Source: Prorocentrum cordatum (lineage: Eukaryota > Sar > Dinophyceae > Prorocentrales > Prorocentraceae). Taken from it: 35,000 nucleotides of DNA. The first letter of the stretch is position 1; each line of letters opens with the position of its first letter. Made by a program: the position numbers and the translations under genes. The DNA lies in contig CAUYUJ010012669.1 of the NCBI GenBank assembly GCA_963575745.1, positions 928,790 through 963,789 on the forward strand. Direction: 5' to 3'. Under the pieces are notes generated by a model that ran no database searches, had not been told where the DNA came from, and was given only the letters and a program-made list of their open reading frames with translations. Below, in pieces: positions 18,283 through 28,500 of this stretch.

Positions 18283-18645
18283 TCATCGGCCTTGCCGTCG
18301 TCATCGCTATTGTCGTCTCCGGCATCGCTACTATCATCGTCGCGTCTGCCGTTGTCGACGTCGCCGTGATACCGCGCCCGCCCAAATCACCGATTCGCAC
18401 TTAAGTGCCCGCACGTCAGCGCGGCCTGCGGCGCGCGCTGGGACATTCCCAGCGGTCACCGCCACCGCGCCTTCGTCGGTCGCGCCAGACTACTTGGCCG
18501 CTCCGCCCGCGAGTCTGCGCGCTAGCGCGGCCGCAGCGATGTGCCTGCCAGCGCCCTGCAGTCATTGCAGTCGCCGCCGCGTGGGCTCTTGCAAACCAAG
18601 TTGTAGGCGGATGGGTGGGATGATCGCGCGAGCATTGGGGTTCAA
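18283..18645 (+). repeat. R1 copy C, right portion
   Basis: Continues the RTC-rich core (ATCATCGTCGCGTCTGCC), then GCGGTCACCGCCACCGCGCC, GCTAGCGCGGCCGCAGCGAT, GCGTGGGCTCTTGCAAACCA and GGGTGGGATGATCGCGCGAG. Confidence 0.85.
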
Positions 18646-18719
18646 CGCTTCAAGTTCGGCAGGGTAAATGTCGTCGCGACCGATCGCGCCGCGCAGATAG
18701 CACCGCGTCGGCGGCGCCG

Positions 18720-20035
18720 CGCACAACAGAGGTTCTCCTTTCTTAAAAGGAATAAAATTAGACCCCCCCCCCACCAAGGCAACCCGCCCCCCTTCTCGCA
18801 CGGCAATTTGCACGTGATTCCGCCCCGTCGCCCATCCTATACGCAAGCGCGCATCGCCCCAGCCCGGCTGGCATCGCCCGCCCCCCCCCCCCTCATCCTC
18901 TGCAATCACTGCTATGCGCGCGCGCTCGTGTGTCGAACGTCCGCATTTTCAAGAATCCCACGCGAAAAACTGGACGAAATGCACGCGCCCGCGTCGTCGC
19001 GCGCGCCTGCCGTGATCCCTCGACAACCGCGAAAGATCGAAAAACATAACACAACAACCGAGCGTCGAACAAACACCAAGCGTCGGAAACCAAAAAACCA
19101 TCGGTTTCGCAACGAGGATTTACAAAAGACTTGCGCGCGCGCTCTTGCGAATTCTTCGGGCAGCAAAATTTCCAATTTTCTCAGCGGCGCGTCGCCGCGC
19201 GGGCTTCGCGCGCGCGCGCCCGACTCGCCTGAACGCCTTCGCACGCGCTGTCGCGAGAAACCCGCCGAACAAAAAAGCAGGGCGCAACGCGCGCGCTTGC
19301 CTCGTCGCGCCCGCGCCAACCCTCGGCGTCGCGAGGATTGCAAAACCGAGCGCCCCGCGACCAAACAAAAACACATGGTTTCACAAGCGACAATTTCCAA
19401 CAAAGCCTGCGCTCGCGCTCTTGCGAGCCCTTATGACAACATCGGTTTTCAACATGTCAGAAGAATTCTGCCGCGCGGGCCGCTCGCGCCGCATGCCTAA
19501 GTCGCTCGAAAACCCCCGCGCGCTCTGGGGAAGGCGGGGGGGGGGGGCGGGGGGGGGGCGCGCGATCCGCGTCGCATAACGCCGCGAGGGCCGCTCTCGC
19601 GCGTCGGCCGCACGCGCGCGTCGAACTCCTTCCAAAGCCCTCACGGCCGACGCGAAGACGCCGCCGTCGTTGTCGGCGCGATCAGCATCGGCACCGTCGC
19701 TGGCCGCGCCGTCGTCGTTGTCGTCATCGTCGCCAAAACCGCCACTATCATAGTCGCGTCTACCGCGGCCGACGTTGCCGCGATACCGCGCCCGGCCAAG
19801 TCGCCGATTCGCGCTTGTTGCCCGCTGGGATGCGCCCAGCGGTCAGCGCCGCCGCGGCCGCGTCGGTCGCGCCATGCAAGCTGGCCGCGGCGCGCGCGCG
19901 CGGGCTAGCACGGCTGCAGAGATGCGCTGGCGAACGCTGAGCATCCATCGCAATCGCCTCCGCACGGGTTGCGCAAGCGATGTCGCGGGCGGGCGGGCGG
20001 GGCGTTTGCGCGAGCAGCGGGGCGCGCAAGTCGCC
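18720..20035 (+). repeat. R1 copy D, longest copy
   Basis: Includes CCCGCGTCGTCGCGCGCGCC (about 18986), an extra 5' stretch with several GCGCGCG words, AAAACCATCGGTTTCGCAA (19095), a G run (19537-19557), GAGGGCCGCTCTCGCGCGTC, the RTC core (about 19676-19795), GCGGTCAGCGCCGCCGCGGC, GGGCTAGCACGGCTGCAGAG and GGGCGGGCGGGCGGGGCG. Confidence 0.8.
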
Positions 20036-20106
20036 GCGAACAGAAATTAACTGCGCCGCGCGAACTGCGCCGCAAACATGGCGAAACATAGATTGCGCAA
20101 CGTGTG

Positions 20107-20180
20107 TGTGTGTGTGTGTGTGCGTGTGTGTGCGTGTATATATATATATATTAATGTATATATATATACACATATTATCT
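20107..20180. repeat. (GT)n(TA)n microsatellite
   Basis: GTGTGTGT passing into TATATATA between R1 copies D and E. Confidence 0.95.
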
Positions 20181-20189
20181 CCACAAAGG

Positions 20190-21105
20190 TCCCCCCCTCT
20201 AAAAAGCACCTCCGCCCCGCCCCCCCCCCCCGGGGGCATCGCCCCCCTCCGGGGATGCGCAATCTGCTAGCGTTTGCGGCCCACGTGTGCATTATGTGTG
20301 TACATATATATATATATATATATAATATGTATATAATATACATACATATATATATATATCTATATATATATGCGTGTGAACTCCTACCGTCGCAGCCCGG
20401 CCGGCGTCGACCCCGCCCGAGTCTGCGCGAAAAAAACGATGCGCGAGCACTCGTTTATCACGTATCATCAGTCTTCCAACATCTTCGTCGAATGCGACCA
20501 AACGGGCCGCTCGTGCGCGCGTGCCCATATCATTCGAACGCCTCTGCGCGCGCGCCGCGCGCGCCGGGGGGCGGGGCGGGGCGGGTGGGGGGTGGGGGGT
20601 GCGGGCCCTGCTGAATGATGCCGTGCGGGCCACTCGCGAGCGTCGGCCGCGCGCGCGTCGAAATCTTTCCAAGGCCTTCCTCAACGCGCGGGCGCCGCCG
20701 GCATCGTCTGCGCGATCGACATCGGCGCCGTCGACGGTCTGGCCATCGTCATCGTCATAACCATCACCATCATCACTACTAGAACTACCGCATCTACCGC
20801 CGTCCACGCCCCCGCGACGCCGCGCCCGCCCACGTCGCCGACTCGCGCTGAGGCGCCCTCGCGTCAGCGCGGCCCGCGAAGCGCGCTGGGAAGCGCCCGG
20901 CGGTCGGCGCCGCCGCGGCCGCGTCGGTCGCGCAGAAAGCCAAGCTGGCCGCCGCGCGCGCGAGCACGCGCGGGCTAGCACGGGCGCAGCGATGCGCCAG
21001 CCAGCGCCGAGCAATCATGGCAATCGCCGCCGCGTGGGTTTTGCAAACCAAGTTGTGAGCGGGCGGGTGGGCGGGTGGAATGATTGCGCGAGCGGTGGAA
21101 TTGCC
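20190..21105 (+). repeat. R1 copy E with a (TA)n insertion
   Basis: Starts near CCGGGGATGCGCAATCTGC and is interrupted by TA-rich DNA at 20303-20375. It continues with CGAGCACTCGTTTATCA, ATCATTCGAACGCC, a GGGGCGGG run, CGGGCCACTCGCGAGCGTC, a diverged RTC core (about 20700-20815), GCGGTCGGCGCCGCCGCGGC, GGGCTAGCACGGGCGCAGCG, CCGCGTGGGTTTTGCAAACC and GGGCGGGTGG followed by AATGATTGCGCGAGC. Confidence 0.8.
20303..20375. repeat. (TA)n microsatellite inside R1 copy E
   Basis: Alternating TA with GT and CA steps. Confidence 0.95.
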
Positions 21106-21164
21106 ATCTTCACGTTTCCAGAAATATTTGCAGCCCGTAGGTTCTCAATTCTAGAAAAAAGTAA

Positions 21165-22345
21165 TAGGATCTACTCCCGACCCTCCTTTTGCGCCTTGCA
21201 ATTTACTTATGTTTTCGCCTAGAGATGAGCTCGTGCCATCCCAGGCAGGCCGGCATCGGCGCCCTGCTTCGTCCTGTGGGAAATACAACACGCGCGCAAC
21301 CGTTTATCAAAAACCATCAGCTTCCTAGAACCCCTGGCAAGTAATAGGACGAAGTGCGCGCGCGCGTCGTCGCGCGCGCATCCCAAAATCACTCAAACAC
21401 CAATGGTTTCGCACTGATTTCAAAATCGAACGTCCCGGAACCATTTGGCAACGCCAGTCTACAAGACATTCTCAAGAAAACCATTGGTTTCCCTTCAGAA
21501 GCGTCGTTGCTCTTGCGAATCCTGAAGAGAACCGTCGGTTCTCAAGATTTTCAAAACATGCTAATTGCCCAACAGGCTTCGCGCGCGCATGTCGAAATCG
21601 TTCGAACGCCCTGTCGCGCGTGGTGCTGCAACATTGCCTTGCAACATATAAAACGAAATGCACGCGCGCGCGTCGTCGCGCGCGCACGCCGGAATCCGTC
21701 AAAATCCTTTAGTTTCGCCAGGATTTCAAAATCGAGCGTCCCGGAAACACTTGGCAACGCCAGCTTTCAAAAAAGCCTGCGCTCGCGCTTTTGTGAATTC
21801 CCATCAGAAATCACAAATTTTTCAAAATCTTCATCATTCAATTCTGCCAACTGGGCTTCTCGCGCCGCATGTCGAAATCATTCGAACGCCCTTGCGCGCG
21901 TGCTGGGGGGGCACGATCCGTGTCAAAACACTATGCGGGCCACTCTCGCGCTTCGGCGGCGCGCGCACATCGAACTCCTTCCAAAACCGTCATCACCGAC
22001 GCGAGGACGCCGTCATCGTCGCCGGCTTGGCCAGCATCGGTGCCGTCACTGGCCTTGCCATCGTCGTTGTCATCATCGTCACCACCGTCGGTACTGTCAT
22101 CCTCGCGTCCACTGCGTTCGACGTCTCAATGATACCGCGCCTGCCAGCGGTCAGCCCCGCCGCGGCCCCATCGGTCGTGCCAAACTAGCTGGCCGCTGCG
22201 CGCGCGAGCGTGCGCGGGCTAGCGCGGCCGCAAAGATGCACCAGCCAACACCAAGCACTTATCGCAATCGCCGCCGCATGGGCTTATGCAGACCAATTTG
22301 CGGGTGGGTGGGTGGGATGACTGCGCGAGCAGTGGAGTCGACAAC
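21165..22345 (+). repeat. R1 copy F with a ~300-bp internal tandem duplication
   Basis: GAAGTGCGCGCGCGCGTCGT (about 21353) and GAAATGCACGCGCGCGCGTC (about 21655) start two similar ~300-bp blocks, both containing TTTCAAAATCGA(A/G)CGTCCC and a GGCAACGCCAG word. The usual R1 3' half follows, with an RTC core (about 22020-22140) and an end at GATGACTGCGCGAGCAGTGG. This is the last copy of the array. Confidence 0.8.
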
Positions 22346-22654
22346 TCAGTGCGAACAAGAATTCATTGCACCATGTTGATGTCTCCACACATGTAGCACA
22401 TCATATATCCCGGCGGGGGTCCCGGGGGAGGTCTCACCTTCCGGGTCGGCGGCACCGGCCGCAAGGCTTTCGCAATTGCACAACATATTGTGAACCAAAT
22501 GAGTTGCACAACGTGTACGGTACAACATCGATTGCCCCACGTATACTGCACCACGTAGACTGCTACACAAACGTGCGCTGCACCGATTGCTAGAAACAGG
22601 CAGTTTGAGATTCACGCTGGCTAACACATACACACCGCTCTCCATATTTTATAT
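22346..22654. other. Spacer with degenerate TTGCACAACGTGTAC words
   Basis: Between 22360 and 22590 the words TTGCACCATGTTG, TTGCACAACATATTGTG, TTGCACAACGTGTAC, ATTGCCCCACGTATAC and CTGCACCACGTAGAC suggest a decayed short-period repeat. A GC-rich island at 22405-22465 interrupts them. No gene seen. Confidence 0.45.
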
Positions 22655-22656
22655 AC

Positions 22657-22760
22657 ACACATACATACATACATACATACATACATACATACATACATAC
22701 ATACATACATACATACATACATACATCTATATATATGTATATATATATACACGCGTACAC
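22657..22760. repeat. (ATAC)n microsatellite
   Basis: Around 17 ACAT/ATAC units followed by TA repeats. Confidence 0.95.
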
Positions 22761-23071
22761 ACATACATTTTTTGTCGTCGTGCCCGTGATCGCAAGGCGC
22801 GGGCAGGCCTAGGCTGGGATGCGATGTGGCAAACTGGCGCCGCTGAGGGGGAGACGGAAGAGGGCGGCCGCGGAGAGGGGGCTGCGGGCGGCCGAATCGC
22901 TCAAAACGTGCAATCCTTCACGCCGGTGTATCGGCCCAGGCTCTGGGCAGGAGTCGCGCGAAGCGGCGGCAAGCACGCTGCGCGGTGCGATCATGCCAAA
23001 GCGCAGGAGAGGCGGCCGTCCGAGGGATTTTCGAGGAGACCGGGCGCTCCAGGAATGTAGAATGCACGAAG

Positions 23072-23183
23072 CTAGGGGGCCACATGCGAACCCTACCCCT
23101 GCCCCCCACGATATCTGAGTGAACCCCACCCTCCCCCTCAGAAGTCGTGGGGGGGAGGGGGAGGGTTCGCATGTGGCCCCTAG
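23072..23183. repeat. Near-perfect hairpin, 39-40-bp arms
   Basis: The left arm 23072-23111 starts CTAGGGGGCCACATGCGAAC; the right arm 23145-23183 ends with its near-exact complement (TTCGCATGTGGCCCCTAG). Only a few mismatches or a 1-bp indel separate them. The loop is 33 nt. Flanking DNA from 22770 to 23640 is mostly unique. Confidence 0.9.
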
Positions 23184-23344
23184 AAGCGAAATTGGGCTGG
23201 CTGTGGGCGTGGCCCATGGCGGTGGACTGAAGCCGGCCGGAGGACGGGAGGGTCCAGGACTGTGCCAAGCCAACTAAACCAGCTCTCCGCATGTCACAGA
23301 CACACACCACGACACACGCATTTGTCCTCCGGCGGTGGGTTGCA

Positions 23345-23580
23345 ATCGTCAGATCGTGCAATACAAAGCCAGGCTACACATAGGGCGAAAATGGATGCGA
23401 ATTGAAAGGCACCGCTGAAGCACATACGACACCATGCATGCCACGCACGACCTGTAACGCCCAAACTGCGTGCGACCAGGCGCCCGACCAAAAACATCTG
23501 AGTCGTAGAAACCCTCTCTCTCTGTGCTGCGCGCGCATACTGAACCTCCAGCTCTGCAGCGAGGGCCTGTGGGCGAGATG
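23345..23580 (-). CDS. Candidate exon, unknown protein
   Basis: A minus-strand frame is open from a possible splice acceptor (CATCTCGCCCACAG, about 23567-23580) and reads ALAAELEVQYARAAQRERVS, then MFLVGRLVARSLGVTGRAWH, then a hydrophobic stretch SGAFQFASIFALCVAWLCIA. It lies in one of the few non-repetitive parts of the window. Composition (amphipathic, then possibly membrane-spanning) is more protein-like than other frames. I recognise no family, see no matching exon, and cannot place the donor site. It could equally be chance openness; the enclosing frame spans 23294-23659. Confidence 0.25.
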
Positions 23581-23714
23581 ACGCCCTCGAGCTGCAAGTT
23601 GCCCCCAAGCTCCTGTGCACACAACTAGAGAAACACAACGCGACCATTCCATTGTGCAAGTTTGCCCGCGTTCAAATATGTCCGAAGGAGCGCGATCTAC
23701 CGTCGCCTGGAAAA

Positions 23715-24020
23715 AATCCCCCCCCTGGAAACGAGGGGGGGGGGAGAACGGGGGGGATAAAATATCCCCAGCTCTCCTCGGGAACCGGGAAAGGGGCGGG
23801 GGAACCCTCCTGCTCAGGAACGGGCTGGGGAGGGGGGGTTCCATGGGCCAGCGGGGCTGGGGCCGGGGCCGGGGCTGGCAGGGGCCGGGGCTGGGGCCGA
23901 GAACGGGGCTGGGGCCCGGGCAGGGGTCGGGGCCGCGGCCGGGGGCCAGGGCCGGGGCCGGGGACGGGGCCAGGGCTGGGGCCAGGGCTGGGGCCTGGGC
24001 CAGGGCCGTGGCTGGGGCTT
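23715..24020. repeat. G-rich array (GGGGCC/GGGGCT), left flank of the 24-28.7-kb block
   Basis: Runs of 7-10 G at 23733-23757, then (GGGGCYGGGGCC)n at 23855-24015. Potential G-quadruplex DNA. The reverse complement of 28755-29045 has the same character and order. Confidence 0.85.
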
Positions 24021-24034
24021 CCACGCCCAACGAC

Positions 24035-25205
24035 CCTTGAGCTCTGTTCGAGCTTTGTTTGAGTTTTGTTTGAGTCTTGTTGAGCTTTGTTGGAGCTTTG
24101 TTTCAGCTATACTTGAGCTGTGTTTGAGCTTTGCTTCAGCGTTGTTCGATCTTTGTTTGAGCTTTGCTTGAGCGTTGTTGGAGATTTGTTGGAGCTTTGT
24201 TTGCGCTTTGTTGGAGCCTTGTTTCAGCGGCGTTTGAGCTTTGTTTGAGCTTTGTTTGAGCTTCCATTCAGCGTCATTTGAGCATTGGTCGCGCTTTGTT
24301 TGAGCTGTGTTTGAGCTGTGCTTGAGCTGTGTTTGAGCTTCGTTTGAGCTTTGTATGAGTTTGTTTTAGCAGTGTTTGAGCTTTGTTTGAGCTTTGCTTG
24401 AATTTGATTGGAACTTTGTTTGAGTTTTGCTTGAGCTTTGTTGGGGCCTTGCCTGAGCGTTGTTTGAGTAGCTTTGCTTGACTGTGTTTGAGATTTGTTT
24501 GAGTTTTGTTTGAGCTTTGATGCAGCTTGTTGGAGCTTTGTTTCGACTTTGTTTGAGCTGCGATTCAGCTATATTCGAATTTTGTGTGAGCTTTGTTTGA
24601 GCTTTGTTGGGGATTAGCTTGAGAGTTGCGTGAGCTTTGATGGATATTTGTGTGCTTTGCTTGCGCTTTGTTGGAGCGTTGTTTCAGCGGCGGTTGAGCT
24701 TTGTTTGACCTCAGTTTGAGCTTTGTTTGAGCTTTGGCTAAGCTTCGCTTGAGCTTTGTTTGAACTGTGCTTGAACTTTGTTTGAGCTTTATTTGAGCTC
24801 TGCTTGAGCTGTGATTGAGCTTGCTTGTTTGAGCTCTGTGTGAGCTTTGTTTGAGCTGTGCTCCAGCTTTGTTGGAGCTTTGCTTGACTTTTCTGGAGCT
24901 TTGTTTGGCCTTAGTTTGAGCTTTGTGTGAGCTTTGCTGGAGCTTTGTTTGAGTTGTGCTTGAGTTTTGGTTGAACTGTGTTTGAACTTTGTTTGAGCTT
25001 TCTTTGAACTCTGTTTGAGCGTTGTTGGGGCTTTGCTTGAGCTTTGTTAGAGCTTTGTTTGAGCGTTGTTTGAGCTTGTCTGAGCTTGGCTGAGCTTTGT
25101 TTAAGCTTTGTGTGAGCTTTGTTTGAGCTATGTTTGAGCCTTGGTTGAATTTTGCTTGAGCTTTGTTAGCGCTTTGCGTGAGCGTTGTTTGAACTTTGTT
25201 TGAGC
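24035..25205. repeat. 11-bp minisatellite TTTGAGCTTTG, first array (~106 units)
   Basis: Successive units read GAGCTTTGTTT, GAGTTTTGTTT, GAGCTTTGTTG, CAGCTATACTT, GAGCTGTGTTT and so on, almost all exactly 11 bp despite frequent substitutions; occasional 10-bp units occur. Read on the minus strand any frame gives the cycle Q-S-S-N-K-A-Q-T-K-L-K, so the 254-codon open frame at 24565-25329 follows from the repeat. Confidence 0.95.
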
Positions 25206-25794
25206 TGGCGGCGACGATGACGACGGAAACGGCGACGGCGACGGCATTGGCGACAGCGATGGGCGGGACATTAAATTCTACCTTCACTCGGCGATGAGAC
25301 AAGATTGGGAGGACAAATATCACAACCACCGAGGACGCCGTTCGGGCGGGCAGGACTTTAAAATTACGATTCGCTCAGGGATGGCGCGTTCAGTCGGGCG
25401 GGCGGGCGGGACATGAAACAACCTTCACTCTGTGATTGAACAAGGTTGGGACAAAATATATCGCAACCATTGAAGACGCCAGTGGGGCGGGCGGGACATA
25501 AATGACACCTACACTCAGTGATGGGGCGTCATGATCATCACCCTCATCATTGTCACCACCACCGTCAAGAGCTTTTCTTTAGCTTGCGACGGCAACGACG
25601 ACGGACACGGCGACGGCGACGGCGATAGCGACGGGCCAGACATTAAATGCAACCTTCACTCGGTGATGGGACAACATTGAGGGAAAACATATCACAACCA
25701 CCCGGGACGCCGATCGGGCGGGCAGGACATGAAATTCACTATTCACTCAGTGATGGAGCGTTCAGTCGGGCGGGCGGGCAGGACACTCAATGCA
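25206..25794. repeat. Composite repeat, (GACGGC)n plus CTTCACTCGGTGATGG units
   Basis: Two composite blocks start with GACGACGGACACGGCGACGG-like sequence and continue with GGGCGGGACATTAAATGCAA, CCTTCACTCGGTGATGGGAC, ATATCACAACCACCG and GGACGCCGATCGGGCGGGC. (ATC)-like sequence lies between them at about 25535. The same composite recurs at 27726-28500. Confidence 0.85.
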
Positions 25795-26754
25795 CCGAGC
25801 TATGTTGGAGCTGATTGAGCTTTGGCTAAGCTTTGTTTGAACTTTGTGTGAGCCTTGTTGGGACTTTGTTTGAGCTTTGATTGGGCTTGGTTTGAGCTTG
25901 GCTTGAGCTCTATTTGAGCTTTGTGTGAGCTTTGTTTGCGCTTTGTTGGAGCTCTGTTGGATCTTCGTTTCAGCTTTGGTTGAGCTTTGTTTGAGCTTCG
26001 TTGGAGCTTTGTTGCAACTCTGTTTTAGCGTTGGTTGAGCTTAGTTCGAGCTTTGTTTGAGCTATGCTTGAGCGTTGTTTGGCCCTTAGTTGGAGCTATG
26101 CTGAAGCTTTGTTTGAGCCTTTTTTTGAGCTTTGCTTAAGCTTTTTTTGAGCTGTACTGGAGCTGTTTTTTTTCGGGAGCGTTGTGTAAGCTTTGCTTGG
26201 GTATTGCTTCAGCTTTGTTAGAGCTTTGTGCAAGCTTTGCTTGAGCTTTGTTTGCGTTTTGTTTATTGAGCTTTGTTTGAGTTTTGCTAAGCTTGTTTGA
26301 ACTTTGTTTGCGCTTGTCTTGAGCTTTGTTTGAGTGTTGCTAAGTTTGTTTGAACGTTGTTTGACTTTGTTGTAATTTCGTTTGAGAGCTGGTCTAACTT
26401 TGTTTGGGCTGTGGTTAAGCTGTGTTTGAGCTGTGTTTGAGCTTTGTTTCGGCTTCCTTTGAGCTTTGTTGGAGCTTTGTCTGAGCATTGTTTGCGCTTT
26501 GCTTGGGATTTGTTTGAGCGTTGCTTGAGCTGTGACTGAGCTGTTTTAGAAGTTTGTTTGAGCTTTGTTAGAGCCTTGATTGTGCTTTGCTTGAGCTACT
26601 TGAGCTATGCTTGAGCTATGTGTGAACTTTGTTTGAGCTTTGCGTGACCATTGTTTGAGCTTCATGCGAGCTTTGCTTGAGCTTGAGCTGAACGCTGTTC
26701 GGCCTTTGTTTGAGCTTTGTGTCAGCTTTGCTTGATGTTTGTTATAGCTTTGTT
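25795..26754. repeat. 11-bp minisatellite TTTGAGCTTTG, second array (~87 units)
   Basis: Same unit as 24035-25205, with similar divergence and some A-rich or T-run slips near 26120-26180. Ends abruptly at the 11-bp inverted repeat starting at 26755. Confidence 0.95.
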
Positions 26755-26872
26755 CCCTACCTAGGCTCTGCCTAGAGGGTTCTTACTCTCTTAGCTTAAA
26801 GGGGCCGGGCAGTGCAAAGCGCCCCGGGCGGTTCCCCCAGTCCCCGCCCCGCGGTTCACCCAGTCGCGCCCC

Positions 26873-26998
26873 CTTAGCTTAGCGTTGCTTATCTCATCTT
26901 AGCTTAGCTTAGTTCATCTTAGCTGAGCTTAGCTGAGCTTCATCTTAGCTCAGGTTTATCTTATCTTAGCTTACCGTCTTCTTAGCTTCGCTGAGCTT
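26873..26998. repeat. Pentanucleotide array AGCTT
   Basis: TTAGCTTAGCTTAG and CTGAGCTTAGCTGAGC runs with TCATC interruptions. Confidence 0.85.
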
Positions 26999-26999
26999 T

Positions 27000-27572
27000 A
27001 GCATAGCAGAGCACAGCATAGCATAGCGTAGCATAGCATAGCGCAGCACAGCATATCATAGCATAGCCCAGCATAGCATAGCATCGCGCAACATAGCATA
27101 GCATAGCATAGCATAGCATATCATAACATAGTATAGCACAATGCAGCATAGCATAGCGCAGCATAGCATAGCATGACATAGCATAGCATAGCATAGCGCC
27201 GCATATCATAGCATAGCATAGCATAGCATAGCTTAGCATGGCGCAGCATAGCATAGCATAGCATAGCGCATCAAATCATAGCATAGCATCGCATAACATA
27301 GCGCAGCATAGCATAGCATGTCATAGCATAGCGCAGCATATCATAACATAGCATAGCGCAATACAGCACAGCATGTCATATCATAGCGCAGCATCTCATA
27401 TCATATCATATCATGAACTAGCATAGCATAGCGCAGCATAGCATAGCATAGCATAACATAGTATCGCGCACCTTAGCATAGCATAGCATAGCATAGCGCA
27501 GCATAGCATAGCATAGCACAGCATAGCATAGCATAACACAGCGCAACCGAGCGTACCCTAGCATAGCATAGC
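27000..27572. repeat. Pentanucleotide array GCATA
   Basis: More than 100 units of GCATA with GCGCA, TCATA and ACATA variants. Five is coprime to three, so the minus strand shows the cyclic peptide M-L-C-Y-A in any open frame. Confidence 0.95.
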
Positions 27573-27629
27573 ATGTAGATGTTGCTTTCCTAGATGCTCC
27601 AACTCCTAGGTAGGGTCGCACTGGGATAA

Positions 27630-27725
27630 TTTGAGCTATGCTTGAGTTGTTTTGCAATTACTTTGACATTTTTTGGAGGTTTGCCTGAGCTTTGCTTGAG
27701 CTTTGTTGAAGAATTGCTTGAGCTT
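27630..27725. repeat. 11-bp minisatellite TTTGAGCTTTG, short third array
   Basis: GAGCTATGCTT, GAGCTTTGCTT and GAGCTTTGTTG units, right of the 861-bp insertion-like block. Confidence 0.85.
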
Positions 27726-28303
27726 GCGACGACGACGACGACGACGAGGGAATCGGCGACGGCGACGGCCATGGCGACGGGCGGGACATGCAATGTAACC
27801 TTCACTCTGTGATGGGACAAGGGGAAACTTATCACAACCACGGAATACGCATGGCGGTCGGGCAGGACATTAAATGAAACCTTCACTCAGTGATGGGGCA
27901 CCATCATCGTCACCATCATCGTTATCACCACCACCATCAAGAGCTTGGTGTTGAGCTTGCGACGACGCCGACGACGGACACGGCGACGGCGACGGCGATA
28001 GCAACGGGCGGGACGTTAAATGCAACCTTCACTCGGTGATGGACAAGGTTGGGGGAAAACGTATCACAACCACCGGGGACGCCGATCGGGCGGGCGGAAA
28101 TGAACTGTATCATTCACTCAGTGACGGAGCGTTCAGTCTGGCGGGCGGGCGGGACATTAAATACAACCTTGACTCCGTTATGGGACAAAGGTGGGGGGAA
28201 CTATATCACAACGACGGAGTACGCCTGTCGGGCGGGCAGGACATTACATGAAACCTTCACTCAGTGATGGGGCATCATCATCATCATCATCACCATCATC
28301 ATC

Positions 28304-28334
<31 letters not shown>

Positions 28335-28500
28335 GAGCTTTGCTTGAGCTTGCGACGACGACGACGGACACGGCAACGGCGACGGTGATGGCGACGGCGA
28401 CGGAGGGGACCTCAAATACAACCTCCACTCGGTCATGGGACAAACTTGAGGAAACGATATATCACAACCACCGACGTCGCTAGTCGGGCGGGCGGGACAT
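27726..28500. repeat. Composite repeat, second block (three copies)
   Basis: Starts with (GAC)n and GGCGACGGCGACGG, followed by the CTTCACTCAGTGATGG units (for example 28027, 28112, 28255), then (ATC)n (28266-28334), then the next copy. Order and spacing match 25206-25794. The TCACTCAGTGA word is a dyad. Confidence 0.85.

Larger units (their letters stand above)
26755..27615. mobile_element. Insertion-like 861-bp block with 11-bp terminal inverted repeats
   Basis: CCCTACCTAGG (26755-26765) and CCTAGGTAGGG (27605-27615) are exact inverted copies and bound a block of quite different sequence, flanked on both sides by TTTGAGCTTTG-type DNA. Inside are a GC-rich piece (26800-26870), (AGCTT)n at 26873-26998 and (GCATA)n at 27000-27570. 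No target-site duplication is obvious and no ORF is credible. Confidence 0.5.

Noticed and set aside
22819-23361. 99-codon plus and 147-codon minus open frames around the hairpin
   Set aside because: Both run through the hairpin arms and have Arg/Pro/Gly-rich peptides with no recognisable feature.
27000-27572. GCATA array as a telomere
   Set aside because: Not a known telomere unit (plants and most algae use TTTAGGG-type), it is internal and it has inverted-repeat ends.
26982-27657. Cys/Met/Tyr/Ala/Leu repeat proteins on the minus strand
   Set aside because: Direct product of the GCATA pentamer, which gives the same five-residue cycle in every frame.
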